Source of the DNA: an uncultured Flavobacteriaceae bacterium
Lineage (GTDB): Bacteria > Bacteroidota > Bacteroidia > Flavobacteriales > Flavobacteriaceae
Direction: 5' to 3'
Assembly (NCBI GenBank): GCA_947494205.1
Contig: CANLUH010000003.1
Span: forward strand, 248,001-312,000
Length of the DNA: 64,000 nucleotides
Part shown: positions 45,966 through 55,100 of the stretch, piece by piece
Layout: every line of letters starts with the position of its first letter
Numbering within the stretch: position 1 is the stretch's first letter
Notes under the pieces: model-generated
What the model was told of the DNA's origin: nothing
What the model saw: the letters and a program-made list of their open reading frames with translations, nothing else
Database searches by the model: none
Made by a program: the position numbers and the translations under genes

Positions 45966-46409
45966 ATGGAAATAGTAGAAGCAAAATTTGAAAACTATTT
46001 ACTGACTACAGATAGGTCTAAAATGGATAGTGTTGCGATACATGATTTCTTATCAAACCATTCGGATTGGAGTAAGAATATTCCTTTGGAAATAGTTAAA
46101 ACTTCTATAGGTAATTCCTTGAACTTTGGTCTCTTTTATAAGCAACAACAAATTGGATTTGCAAGAGTAATTTCGGATTTCTCTACAATAGCCTATCTAG
46201 GCGATATCTATATAATAGAAGCTTACAGAGGTAAAGGACTGTCTAAAAAACTGATGTCATTTATAATGACACATCCAAACCTTCAAGGTTTAAGACGATG
46301 GATTCTATTAACTTCAACGGCAGAATGGCTGTATGAAAAATATGGGTTTAGTAAACTTAAGAAACCTGAGCTATATATGGAATTACATCAAGAAGGATTA
46401 TATAAATAA
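45966..46409 (+). CDS. GNAT-family N-acetyltransferase
   Basis: 147 aa. The acetyl-CoA-binding motif A is visible as LGDIYIIEAYRGKGLSKKLM (a R-G-x-G-[LI] type loop), followed by WILLTSTAEWLYEKYGFSKL, the usual end of the GNAT fold. Substrate unknown. A stand-alone gene; the 99 bp to the convergent hydrolase gene hold no clear terminator. Confidence 0.85.
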   Translation: MEIVEAKFENYLLTTDRSKMDSVAIHDFLSNHSDWSKNIPLEIVKTSIGNSLNFGLFYKQQQIGFARVISDFSTIAYLGDIYIIEAYRGKGLSKKLMSFIMTHPNLQGLRRWILLTSTAEWLYEKYGFSKLKKPELYMELHQEGLYK

Positions 46410-46508
46410 CCTAATAAGATATTTATGTGGTATTATTCATAAAACATTAACACTCATAAATAGACGAAACAGCTTTAAATCCTCTAAACTATATTCCACA
46501 AAAATAAC

Positions 46509-47438
46509 TTAACGCTTCTCAACAAAACTTACAATAGCTTCCAAAAGTTCTGGAGAAAGTGTTCTAAACGTTTCATTATACGATTTAGAATTTTCTAAGT
46601 TACCGCCTTCAATAGGAACTAGAATATGATTCATTTTTTCAATAATCATTAAAGTCGATTTTGGAACAGCTTCATGTAAAAGCTTCGCTTCATTTTCAGA
46701 AACTTGTAAATCTTTAGTGCCATTAATAATAAGAATAGGCATGTCTAGTTTTTTAATTTCTTCTTTTGGATCGTAAGACATCCAATTCGCGATAAAAGGT
46801 TGTACATCTTTATTAAACATAGAAGCTAATGCTTGTGGGTAATCGGTAGTCGTTTTACCCTCTTTTAAAATAGCAAACACACGTTTAGCATCTTCTGTAA
46901 ACATAGGTGCAGTTTTTGTTACTTGCTCTATAATAACATTATCTATAGATTGGCCAGCTCCAGCTAGAGAAATAAAACCATCGGCTTTATCTTTAGCAGC
47001 CAATAAACCGACTAAACTTCCTTGGCTATGTCCAGCTACATATATAGCATTGTATTGTTGGGTCTTTTTAAAATAGTCGATAACAGAAACGGCATCGGTT
47101 ACAAAATCATCAAATAACATATTAGGATCTACATTTCCACGTCGTATTTGTTTTACAATACGCTTATCGTATCTAAACGTAGCAATGTTTTTTGCAGTAA
47201 GGCCTTGAGCTAATTTTTTTAAATTATTACTCTTTAAAAAGTTTTGATTGCCGTCTCTATCTGTTGGTCCGGATCCAGCAATAATAATTACCAAATTAGG
47301 TTTTGTTACAGCGTTAGGGGTTAACAATGTGCCATCTATTAATTTATTTATTGAAAGCTCTTGGCTTGCGTATGTTTTATCTTGTGCGAAGAGTAAGGTA
47401 CTTATTGCAATAAAAAGAATGGACAGTTTTAATTTCAT
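46509..47438 (-). CDS. Secreted alpha/beta hydrolase
   Basis: 309 aa from the ATG at 47438, chosen because it begins a proper signal peptide (KLKLSILFIAISTLLFAQ); a start 63 bp upstream would bury it. The fold is clear: PNLVIIIAGSGPTDRDGNQN (oxyanion region), the nucleophile elbow YVAGHSQGSLVGLLAA, the acid region ILIINGTKDLQVSENEA and the His in MNHILVPIEGG. It probably acts on esters or peptides in the periplasm or outside; the substrate is unknown. Confidence 0.87.
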   Translation of the reverse strand: MKLKLSILFIAISTLLFAQDKTYASQELSINKLIDGTLLTPNAVTKPNLVIIIAGSGPTDRDGNQNFLKSNNLKKLAQGLTAKNIATFRYDKRIVKQIRRGNVDPNMLFDDFVTDAVSVIDYFKKTQQYNAIYVAGHSQGSLVGLLAAKDKADGFISLAGAGQSIDNVIIEQVTKTAPMFTEDAKRVFAILKEGKTTTDYPQALASMFNKDVQPFIANWMSYDPKEEIKKLDMPILIINGTKDLQVSENEAKLLHEAVPKSTLMIIEKMNHILVPIEGGNLENSKSYNETFRTLSPELLEAIVSFVEKR

Positions 47439-47656
47439 TTCTAAGGGTTTTATTTCAATTGTTATGCAAAACAAATGCCAATTATAACATCTACAACGCA
47501 AATTTACACTTATTTATTGGATGGAAATTGAAAAAATAATTCTTAACAAAACATGCATTTCATCGATTATTTGTTATTAATAACTAATTTTTGTTAAAAT
47601 TAAGTGTATTTCATCGAATATTAACACGTTTTGACGGTTTGTACAGATTATAGTTT

Positions 47657-47664
47657 TATTTTTG
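47657..47664 (+). promoter_or_regulatory. -7 promoter element for a candidate small RNA
   Basis: TATTTTTG fits TAnnTTTG exactly, with a TTTTG at 47629-47633 upstream in the role of the -33 element (23-bp spacing, near the upper limit). Confidence 0.4.
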
Positions 47665-47670
47665 AAATGT

Positions 47671-47810
47671 ACTAAAATACATACTTTTAGTTCAATGGAT
47701 TAATTAATTAATATTTGCATCGCTATTTGTTGATATAGCAATACTAAATCTAACAATATACATATTTTGCAAATAACTGAAAGCTGAGGTTGAGGGACCT
47801 CAGCTTTTTA
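47671..47810 (+). ncRNA. Candidate small RNA
   Basis: The 413-bp gap between two leftward genes (47439-47851) contains no open frame of note. On the + strand it has a TAnnTTTG promoter element and, 120 bp further, a strong intrinsic terminator. A transcript of about 140 nt is implied, with the start estimated from the -7 position. The segment includes the imperfect hairpin GTACTAAAATAC. No known RNA family is recognised. Confidence 0.4.
47782..47810 (+). terminator. Intrinsic terminator of the candidate small RNA
   Basis: AGCTGAGGT, loop TGAGGG, ACCTCAGCT: a perfect 9-bp GC-rich stem followed by TTTT on the + strand only. The downstream gene is convergent, and the T-tract on its side is poor, so the terminator belongs to a rightward transcript. 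Confidence 0.75.
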
Positions 47811-47851
47811 GGTTTTATACGTTTCTAATAACTTAAAGAGAGGCCTTATTA

Positions 47852-48445
47852 TTACTTAATAACTCTAAAAGTTAAATTTATTCTCGGTTGTATTTGTCGT
47901 TTTGTTTTAGCTATCTGGTGTAGCCAATGGTGTTGTGTTTCGCCTTGCATTAACAATAAGCTACCATGTGCTAATAATAGTTTTTCGCGAAGTGTTTTGT
48001 CTCTTCTATGCTTTAAATGAAAATGCCGTGCTTCCCCAAAAGTTACAGAAGCGATTACGGGGTTTTTACCTAATTCTTTTTCATTATCAGCATGCCAACC
48101 ATTACTATCCTGTCCGTCTCTATATAAATTAGCTAAACAGGTTGTAAAAATGGCATCTGTTTTAGTCTCTATTCTATGTTTAATAGCCAATAAATCATTA
48201 CTAAAATTATGTGGTTGCATGGTAATATTAGAGTAACTATACGATTTATTATTGTTGGCAAACAATGCCGTTAATCTTGGTTGAGCATACGTCTTCCCAA
48301 AAACAGTAATATCATCCTGTTGCCAAGGCAGAGTTTTTAAAAACGTTTCATAATAAAAATGAGCTTCAGCTTCGTTAAAGAAATTAGGGAAATAACTAAT
48401 CTTTGCATCTGGTAAATTAAGTTGTATTTCTTCTGAAGGAAACAT
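47852..48445 (-). CDS. AlkB-like 2-oxoglutarate/Fe(II) dioxygenase
   Basis: 197 aa, probably repairing alkylated DNA bases by oxidative demethylation. The iron ligands stand in NGWHADNEKELG (HxD) and GETQHHWLHQIAK (distal His). The 2-oxoglutarate-binding Arg is in RINLTFRVI at the C-terminus, and VASVTFGEARHFHLKHR is the typical AlkB strand. The length matches AlkB homologues of the ALKBH2/3 type. The upstream DoxX-like gene ends 4 bp before its start, so they are likely co-transcribed. Confidence 0.92.
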   Translation of the reverse strand: MFPSEEIQLNLPDAKISYFPNFFNEAEAHFYYETFLKTLPWQQDDITVFGKTYAQPRLTALFANNNKSYSYSNITMQPHNFSNDLLAIKHRIETKTDAIFTTCLANLYRDGQDSNGWHADNEKELGKNPVIASVTFGEARHFHLKHRRDKTLREKLLLAHGSLLLMQGETQHHWLHQIAKTKRQIQPRINLTFRVIK

Positions 48446-48448
48446 AAG

Positions 48449-48808
48449 CTATAATTGTAAATAATAAAACGCCCAATACATTAAACCAAACTGTAACGGA
48501 ATGCGTAATATTAAAATCCATTTAGGAATCCCTGCTGAAGCTTTTTCTCCAGATAACATATAAAAGTGAACCGTTAAAAACACAACTAGCATTGCGATAA
48601 TGCCGTAAACAGATAGTGTTTTTAATTGCGGAATACATAGCGCTATGCCTAAAACAATTTCGGCAATACCACTTAACGCAACCATTAATTTAGGGTTAGA
48701 AATGTACTTAGGCATAACCCGTAAATAAATTTTAGGCTTTATAAAATGCATAATACCTGCAAAGGTATAGAGAGCAGCCATTACGTAAAGATGCCAAGGA
48801 TATGCCAT
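48449..48808 (-). CDS. DoxX-like small membrane protein
   Basis: 119 aa with four hydrophobic helices (VMAALYTFAGIMHFIKP, ALSGIAEIVLGIALCIP, VYGIIAMLVVFLTVHFYM, ILILRIPLQFGLMYWAFYY). The FAGIMHFIKP and GIAEIVLGIAL motifs match DoxX/DoxD-like proteins, some of which act in thiol-oxidative membrane complexes. No catalytic claim can be made. In one unit with the alkB-like gene. Confidence 0.82.
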   Translation of the reverse strand: MAYPWHLYVMAALYTFAGIMHFIKPKIYLRVMPKYISNPKLMVALSGIAEIVLGIALCIPQLKTLSVYGIIAMLVVFLTVHFYMLSGEKASAGIPKWILILRIPLQFGLMYWAFYYLQL

Positions 48809-48852
48809 AATTAAAATTTTATTTCTCTAAATTAGCACATAAACCTAAAACT

Positions 48853-49518
48853 ATGCGATTTAAATTAGCCTTTTTACTAACTTTTATAGTAAGCTTCTGT
48901 TTTGCACAATTGCCGAAAGGATTTGTGTATGTAAAAGATGTTATCCCAAATATTCAAGTAGAGCTACGGTATTGTACCGATTATAATTTTGTTGGGGAAG
49001 TAATAGACGGTTACAAGGAAAATAAAGCTATATTAACTATCCAAGCTGCTAATAGTTTAAAAAAAGCGCAGACAGAATTAAATAAACAAAATTTATCTAT
49101 TAAAATATACGACTCATACAGACCACAACGTGCTGTAAATCATTTTGTGCGTTGGGCAAAACAGGTAAATGATACCCTAATGAAAGCCGATTTTTACCCC
49201 AATGTAAAAAAGAAAAACCTATTTAAAGCCGGTTATATTGCCTCTAAATCTAGACACAGTAGCGGGAGTACATTAGATATTACTATTGTAAATATGAAAA
49301 CAGGTGAAGAACTAGATATGGGATCTCCTTACGATTTCTTTGGAAGTGAATCTTGGATAAAAAATAGCAATTTAAATCGCGAACAACGAAAAAATAGAAG
49401 CTTATTGCAAAAAGTAATGAAGAACAGTGGCTTTAGAAATTATGCCCAAGAATGGTGGCATTTTACATTACGTGGCGAGCCGTTTAGAAATCAGTATTTT
49501 GATTTTGTGGTGGAGTAG
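48853..49518 (+). CDS. M15-family D-alanyl-D-alanine dipeptidase (VanX/DdpX-like)
   Basis: 221 aa with a signal peptide (RFKLAFLLTFIVSFCFAQ). The zinc and catalytic residues are visible: SRHSSGSTLDITIV (HxxxxxxD), MGSPYDFFGSES, and QEWWHFTLRGEP (catalytic Glu and third ligand His). Probably splits D-Ala-D-Ala freed during peptidoglycan turnover in the periplasm. No vancomycin-resistance genes are near, so a recycling role is more likely than resistance. Confidence 0.92.
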   Translation: MRFKLAFLLTFIVSFCFAQLPKGFVYVKDVIPNIQVELRYCTDYNFVGEVIDGYKENKAILTIQAANSLKKAQTELNKQNLSIKIYDSYRPQRAVNHFVRWAKQVNDTLMKADFYPNVKKKNLFKAGYIASKSRHSSGSTLDITIVNMKTGEELDMGSPYDFFGSESWIKNSNLNREQRKNRSLLQKVMKNSGFRNYAQEWWHFTLRGEPFRNQYFDFVVE

Positions 49519-49574
49519 ATTATAAATTGTTATTTATATAATGTGCTGTAATGTAGTTTAATAGTGATTATGGT

Positions 49575-49617
49575 ATAATATAAGTTGAAGAATTTAAAAC
49601 TCTTCAACTTATATTAT
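49575..49617. terminator. Bidirectional hairpin terminator
   Basis: ATAATATAAGTTGAAGA (49575-49591), 9-nt loop, TCTTCAACTTATATTAT (49601-49617): a perfect 17-bp stem. It lies between the VanX-like gene and the convergent small glutamine-rich gene, and can serve both. Confidence 0.8.
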
Positions 49618-49622
49618 TTATA

Positions 49623-49724
49623 CTATTGAGACTGCTGAGCATTTTGTCTTTGCTGCTGCTCTTTCTGTTGTTGGGCTTGTTGAGCTTGCTGAGCATTTTG
49701 TCTTTGTTGTTGTTGCTTTCCCAT
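49623..49724 (-). CDS. 33-aa glutamine-rich microprotein
   Basis: An ATG-to-TAG frame of 33 codons encoding MGKQQQQRQNAQQAQQAQQ, then QKEQQQRQNAQQSQ. More than half of the residues are Gln and there is no hydrophobic residue beyond Met1 and Ala. RQNAQQ occurs twice, so the gene contains an internal duplication. A perfect 17-bp terminator stem starts 5 bp after the stop, and AATCTTTG, close to TAnnTTTG, lies about 100 bp upstream on this strand. It fills an otherwise empty 341-bp gap. Cytosolic, function unknown. Expression is not proved; a low-complexity non-coding stretch is the alternative. Confidence 0.5.
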   Translation of the reverse strand: MGKQQQQRQNAQQAQQAQQQKEQQQRQNAQQSQ

Positions 49725-49859
49725 TTTATGAGTATTTAGAATTGAAATTATTAATTAATAGCTAAACTAGCTCATGTAGGTATTAAAAGAAATACCTGTT
49801 AATAGGGATTTTTAAATACAATACAAAGATTGGAAATTCAAAAAACAAAAGTTTAGTTG

Positions 49860-51092
49860 TTACCCTCTCATATTCCTAATACGCTCCAATAACGTAGGAT
49901 GCGAATAATGCATAAAAACATACGCAGGATGCGGCGTTAAATTGCTTAAACTATTTTTGGTAAGCTTTTTTAAGGCGCCAATTAAAGGTTCTGTTTTGTA
50001 GGTGTTTTTAGCATAATCATCTGCTTGATATTCAAATTTACGCGAAAGTAGATTCATCAATAACCCTGTGATTTCAGATAACGGACTGTATAAAATACCA
50101 AAAGCAATTAATCCAATATGAAAACTAGGAATACTAACGCCCAAAGCTTCAGAGAGTAATGGGTTACCGATAAAAAGCGATAATATATATAAGGTTAACC
50201 CAGTAATAACTACCGAAATACATAAATTATAAATAATATGCTTGCGCTTATAATGTCCGACTTCGTGAGCTAGAACCGCTACAATTTCTTCTTCATCTAA
50301 ATCATTAATTAAAGTATCGTATAGGGTTACTCTTTTTTCGCTACCAAAACCCGAAAAATAAGCGTTGGCTTTTGTACTACGTTTAGAGCCATCGATTACA
50401 AAAATATTTTCTAAACTAAAACCAACAGTTTTGGCGTAATCGGAAATGGCAGTTCTTAAAGAACCGTCTTCCAAAGGTGTTTGTTTATTAAATAAAGGGA
50501 CAATTAATTTAGAGTAAAACACATTCATAATTACTGTGAATAGTGTAATTAATCCCCAAGCGTACAACCAGAAATAAGCTCCAGTAGATTGGTAAAACCA
50601 GGTTAATAAAGCTAGTAGGCCACCTCCAAGAATAATTAGCATTAACCAGCCTTTTATTTTATCTAGAATAAAGGTTTTTTTAGTGGTTTTATTAAATCCA
50701 AAACGAGCTTCTATAACAAAGGTTTTGTAGTATGATAAAGGGGTGTTTAAAATATCGCTACCAATCATAATAATACCAAAAAAGGCTAAGGTTATTATAA
50801 TAGTGTTACTAGAGTATTGTCTTACTAAATGATCTACAAAGGCAAAACCATCTAATAAGAAAAACCCTAATGTTAATAGTAAAGAAAACGTTGAGGTTAA
50901 AAGACCAAACTTATAATTTGTTGTTTTATAGGATTGCGATTTTTTATATTCTGTAGCATCATAAACATCCTGTAGTTCTTGTGGAATACTATCGTTATAA
51001 CGTTTTGCATTTAATGCATCTAGAATAGTATCTACAGCAAAACTAATAACAAGAATAGCAATTAATATATAGAATAAAGTTTGTGAGGTCAT
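49860..51092 (-). CDS. M48 family zinc metallopeptidase (CAAX prenyl protease 1-like)
   Basis: 410 aa from the ATG at 51092; an ATG four codons upstream is equally readable. Several transmembrane segments precede the zinc site VAVLAHEVGHYKRKH (HExxH), with the third ligand Glu in LSRKFEYQADDYA. KRSTKANAYFSGFGSEKRV is the M48A signature. The N-terminal CAAX_1_N domain includes RFGFNKTTKKTFILDKIKG. It probably degrades membrane or misfolded proteins, as bacteria have no prenylated CAAX proteins. Confidence 0.92.
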   Translation of the reverse strand: MTSQTLFYILIAILVISFAVDTILDALNAKRYNDSIPQELQDVYDATEYKKSQSYKTTNYKFGLLTSTFSLLLTLGFFLLDGFAFVDHLVRQYSSNTIIITLAFFGIIMIGSDILNTPLSYYKTFVIEARFGFNKTTKKTFILDKIKGWLMLIILGGGLLALLTWFYQSTGAYFWLYAWGLITLFTVIMNVFYSKLIVPLFNKQTPLEDGSLRTAISDYAKTVGFSLENIFVIDGSKRSTKANAYFSGFGSEKRVTLYDTLINDLDEEEIVAVLAHEVGHYKRKHIIYNLCISVVITGLTLYILSLFIGNPLLSEALGVSIPSFHIGLIAFGILYSPLSEITGLLMNLLSRKFEYQADDYAKNTYKTEPLIGALKKLTKNSLSNLTPHPAYVFMHYSHPTLLERIRNMRG

Positions 51093-51140
51093 GATAGTAT
51101 ACATTAAGATGTTTTCAACTAAAACAAAAATAACAACTTA

Positions 51141-51170
51141 ATGTTACACTGAGTACAGCCGAAGTGTTAC
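51141..51170. repeat. Dispersed hairpin repeat
   Basis: CACTGAGTACAGCCGAAGTG (51147-51166) is a partial palindrome (CACT...AGTG) flanked by GTTA/TTAC. It belongs to the same GAGTnCnGnCGAA family as the repeat near 41881 and lies between two leftward genes. Confidence 0.5.
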
Positions 51171-51178
51171 AATAAAAG

Positions 51179-51973
51179 TTAATTAAAATTCCGTTGTCTT
51201 TTGGCTTCAAAAATAAGAATACCAGCAGCTACAGAAACGTTCATAGAATCGATAGCACCTTGCATGGGGATAATGATGTTTTGGGTAGCATGATTTCGCC
51301 ATTCTTGGCTTAGTCCTGTTGCTTCTGTACCAACGACTATAGCCGTTGGTTTAGTGAAATCTTGAGTGTGATACGCTACAGATTCTTGTAGAATAGCTGC
51401 ATAAATATTAATGTTGTTTGCTTTTAAAAAGCTAATAATAGCTTCAGTAGTTCCCGTTGCAATTTGGTTGGTAAACAAACACCCCACACTAGAACGTATA
51501 ATATTAGGATTGTATAAATCTGTTTTTGGGTTTGCTATTATTACAGCATCTACATTTGCAGCATCTGCAGTACGTAAAATAGCGCCGATATTTCCTGGTT
51601 TTTCTGGAGCTTCTGCCACTAAAATTAAAGGCGTTTCAGTTTTAAAACTTAGGCTCTCAATAGTATTAGTTTTATGTTTGGCAATCGCAATAATTCCTTC
51701 GGTAGTTTCTCTATATGCTATTTTTTGATAGACTTCTTTGCTAATCTCAATAATACTAGCATTTTGGATACTATTTATTTTGTCTTCAGAAATTAATTCA
51801 GGGTAAAATAAAATAGTCTCAATTGTGTAATTACCCTTGATAGCTAATTCAATTTCACGTAATCCTTCTATTACAAATAATCCTGTTTTTTTACGTTCGC
51901 GAGATTTTTCTTTTAATAAAATAATTTGCTTTATTAATGCATTTTGTGTGCTAGAGATTTGCTTGTTAACCAT
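51179..51973 (-). CDS. TrmH/SpoU-family RNA 2'-O-methyltransferase
   Basis: 264 aa from the ATG at 51973 (MVNKQISSTQNALIKQI); a TTG five codons upstream is less likely. The N-terminal RNA-binding (substrate-binding) part has LLKEKSRERKKTGLFVIEGLREI. The SPOUT knot motifs follow: APEKPGNIGAILRTADAANVDA (motif 1), IVVGTEATGLSQEW (motif 2) and IPMQGAIDSMNVSVAAGIL (motif 3). It methylates a ribose in rRNA or tRNA with SAM; the target is unknown. Confidence 0.93.
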   Translation of the reverse strand: MVNKQISSTQNALIKQIILLKEKSRERKKTGLFVIEGLREIELAIKGNYTIETILFYPELISEDKINSIQNASIIEISKEVYQKIAYRETTEGIIAIAKHKTNTIESLSFKTETPLILVAEAPEKPGNIGAILRTADAANVDAVIIANPKTDLYNPNIIRSSVGCLFTNQIATGTTEAIISFLKANNINIYAAILQESVAYHTQDFTKPTAIVVGTEATGLSQEWRNHATQNIIIPMQGAIDSMNVSVAAGILIFEAKRQRNFN

Positions 51974-52190
51974 ACTATTTTTGGGCAATACGTGTCATTA
52001 TAATGTGCGAACAAATTTAAGATAATTATACAGGTTATTTGAGGTAATTACTTTAATTAATTAAAAATCAAGGGTAGGAGTTTTTTAAAAGCGGTTGTTT
52101 TAGTAGTAATTAATCAATAGTAAACATACTCTTAATTTAAAACAACTGCAGTATTAAGAATTGTTTATTAAAAACCCTTATAAAACTATC

Positions 52191-55100
52191 ATGAAAAAAA
52201 CATTACTATTATTTTTTACGCTACTTTTTTCTGTATTGGGATTTTCTCAAATTGATTTGGGACCTAATGTAGAAACTTGTGCTAGCGAATATATTATTGA
52301 AACAGATGGATCAGGAACTAATTATGTTTGGTCTATAGATGGAGCTGTACTAGTAGGAGAAACACAACCTTACCTAATAGTTACACAGACAGGAGAATAC
52401 ACATTAACCGTAACCATAGACGGTACAGATTATAACGATTCTATAACAGTTAATTTTTTAGACACCCCAGTAGCAAATGTGCCAACAGACATAGTGCTGT
52501 GTGATTTTAATGGAAACGGGAATGTTACAGTACAGTTATCTGTTAAAGATGTCGAAATTTTGGGCACTTTACCACAAACTGATTATTATATTACTTACCA
52601 CCAAACGGAACAAGATGCGTTAAATCAAATAAATGCTTTAGCAGATCCGTATACAACTACTGCAAATCCAGAGACTATTTACGCAATTATTGTATCTGTT
52701 GCAGATAATTGTATGTCTAATGTTGTAGCGTTCGATATTATTGCTAATCCTACTCCAATAGTATACCCAAGTGAGGCTTTTGCTTGCGATGAAACAGGAG
52801 GTGGTTTTGGAACTTTCGATTTAACATTATACGATATTGAGTTTTCACAAAACAATGCCAATTATGTTGTAAACTATTATGAAACATTGGTAGATGCTCA
52901 AAACGATGCGAATCCTGTTGTTAGTATCTATAATAATATTGTTGCCTATACTCAAGTATTGTATGTAAAGGTTGAAGATGCAACTACAGGTTGTAGTAGT
53001 TTTACAGAATTGTATTTAAATGTTACAGACATACAAAGTATAGCGCCAACGCCTTTAGTTTCTCCAGATACAGATAACGACGGATTTGCAGATTTTAATC
53101 TAGTAGATAAGGATAATGAGATTACTGGAGGAAATACAGAATTAATAGTATCTTATTACGAGACTTTTTCTGATGCTAATGCAGCTATTAATTCACTACC
53201 ATCTCCTTACACTAATACTACACCAAATACTCAAACTGTATTTGTTAGAGTAGCACATTTATTATATAGCTGTGTAGCTTTCGAAGAATTGGTGCTACAA
53301 ACAGAATATGCACCTTTTATTGTAAACGAAGCCACATTGGAATTATGCGATAATGATCAGAATGGTTTTGAAACTTTCGATTTAATAAGTGCAGAAACTA
53401 CTATTTTAGATGGTTTAAATGCAGTAGATTATAGTGTTACTTATTATGAAACTAGTGCTTATGCATCTGCACAAATGAATGCAATACCAAACCCAAATAA
53501 TTATACTAATATAGTTAGTCCGCAACTAATTTATGTTGGCGTGCAAGAAATTGGGACTACAAATTATGTAATAACAACAATAAATTTAGTTTTTGGTTCA
53601 GTTCCTTACCTAAATTTAGATAGTTCTCTAGTATTGTGCGATGAGCAATCGTTAATATTAAACCCCAATGGCAATCCTAATGATATCTATTTGTGGTCTA
53701 CAGATGAAACAACACCATATATTGAAATAACAAATCCTGGAGAGTATTCTGTAACAGTAATAGATGCAATTACAGGGTGTGAAAATTCTGGGTCGGTTAC
53801 TGTAGAATTAGGTAGTTTTCCCGCTATTGTTCAACCAATAGATTTAACAACATGTGATACTTTAGGAACATTCGATTTAACATCGGTAATACCACAAATG
53901 TTAAACGGAATAGATCCAAATTCGGTAACAGTATTATTTCATTTAACGTTAGCAGATGCAGAAACCGGAATGAATCCATTAGCAAACCCTAGTAGTTATG
54001 CGGTAAATTTTGCATTAGAAACAATATATGTAAATGTGTATACTAATGATGGTGGTTGTAGTGTAGTAACAGATTTCAATTTAATTTCGCAAAACTGTCC
54101 TACAATTGTTACTTGTGGTACTACAGAAACAGTAGAAACTTGTTACGAAAATAACGAGACGCAACAATATACATTTACTAGTAGTGATGGTAGTTCGTTA
54201 ATAGTAGCATTTAATTCTGGAATGGTAGAAAATAACTGGGATGAATTAATTGTATTAGACTCAGATGGTGTAACTAATCTTAATGCAGCAACACCTTATG
54301 GCAACGATGGAGATTTATCTGGTTTAATGTTTCAGTCTTCAGGAGATACGATTACGGTTTACGTACAATCCGATTTTATAATCATTGGCTGTACAGATGA
54401 AGCTCCTATAAATTTCGATGTATTTTGTTCTGGTGATACGGTAGGAGTTATAGAGGTTAATGCCTTTTTAGATTTAAATAACGATGGTGTTTTTAATGGT
54501 GCAGATACACCATTTACAAACGGCTTTTTTACTTACGAGATGAATAACGATGGAAGTCCAACAACTGTAAATGCAACTTATGGTGGATTTAATATTTTCT
54601 CTTATGATGATGCTAACACTTACGATATTACTTTAAGTACTAACGAAGGGTACGAAAGTTGTTATACTATATCAACGTCTACTTTCGATGATGTTTCGGT
54701 AGCGGTAGGAAATACTGTTATTATTGATATTCCGGTAATAGAACAATCACAATGTGAAGATTTAGGAGTGTATTTAATACCATCGGCTTCGCCAAGACCA
54801 GGTTTCGATTACTATAATTATTTAGTGATAGAAAATGAAGGGTTCTCAACAATAGATTCAGGAACAGTTACTTTTATAAATGACCCTCAAGTAAACTATT
54901 TAGGTGTGTTCTATCCTTCATCTGATATAGTAATAACACCAAATGCAAACGGATTAACTTTAGATTTTGTAGACTTAGAGCCTGGTGAAACTAAAAGTGT
55001 TTGGATAGAAATGAATGTGCCAGCAACTATAAATCTTGGAGAGTTTCTTACTAATACAGCAACCTACACAACGGCGGCAGATGATATTGTGGTAGATAAT

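Noticed and set aside
46410-46508. Terminator between the GNAT and hydrolase genes
   Set aside because: No stable stem followed by a T-tract could be found in this convergent gap.
52079-52190. In-frame start at 52161 for the first T9SS adhesin
   Set aside because: It would put ten polar or basic residues before a signal peptide that begins properly at the ATG of 52191.
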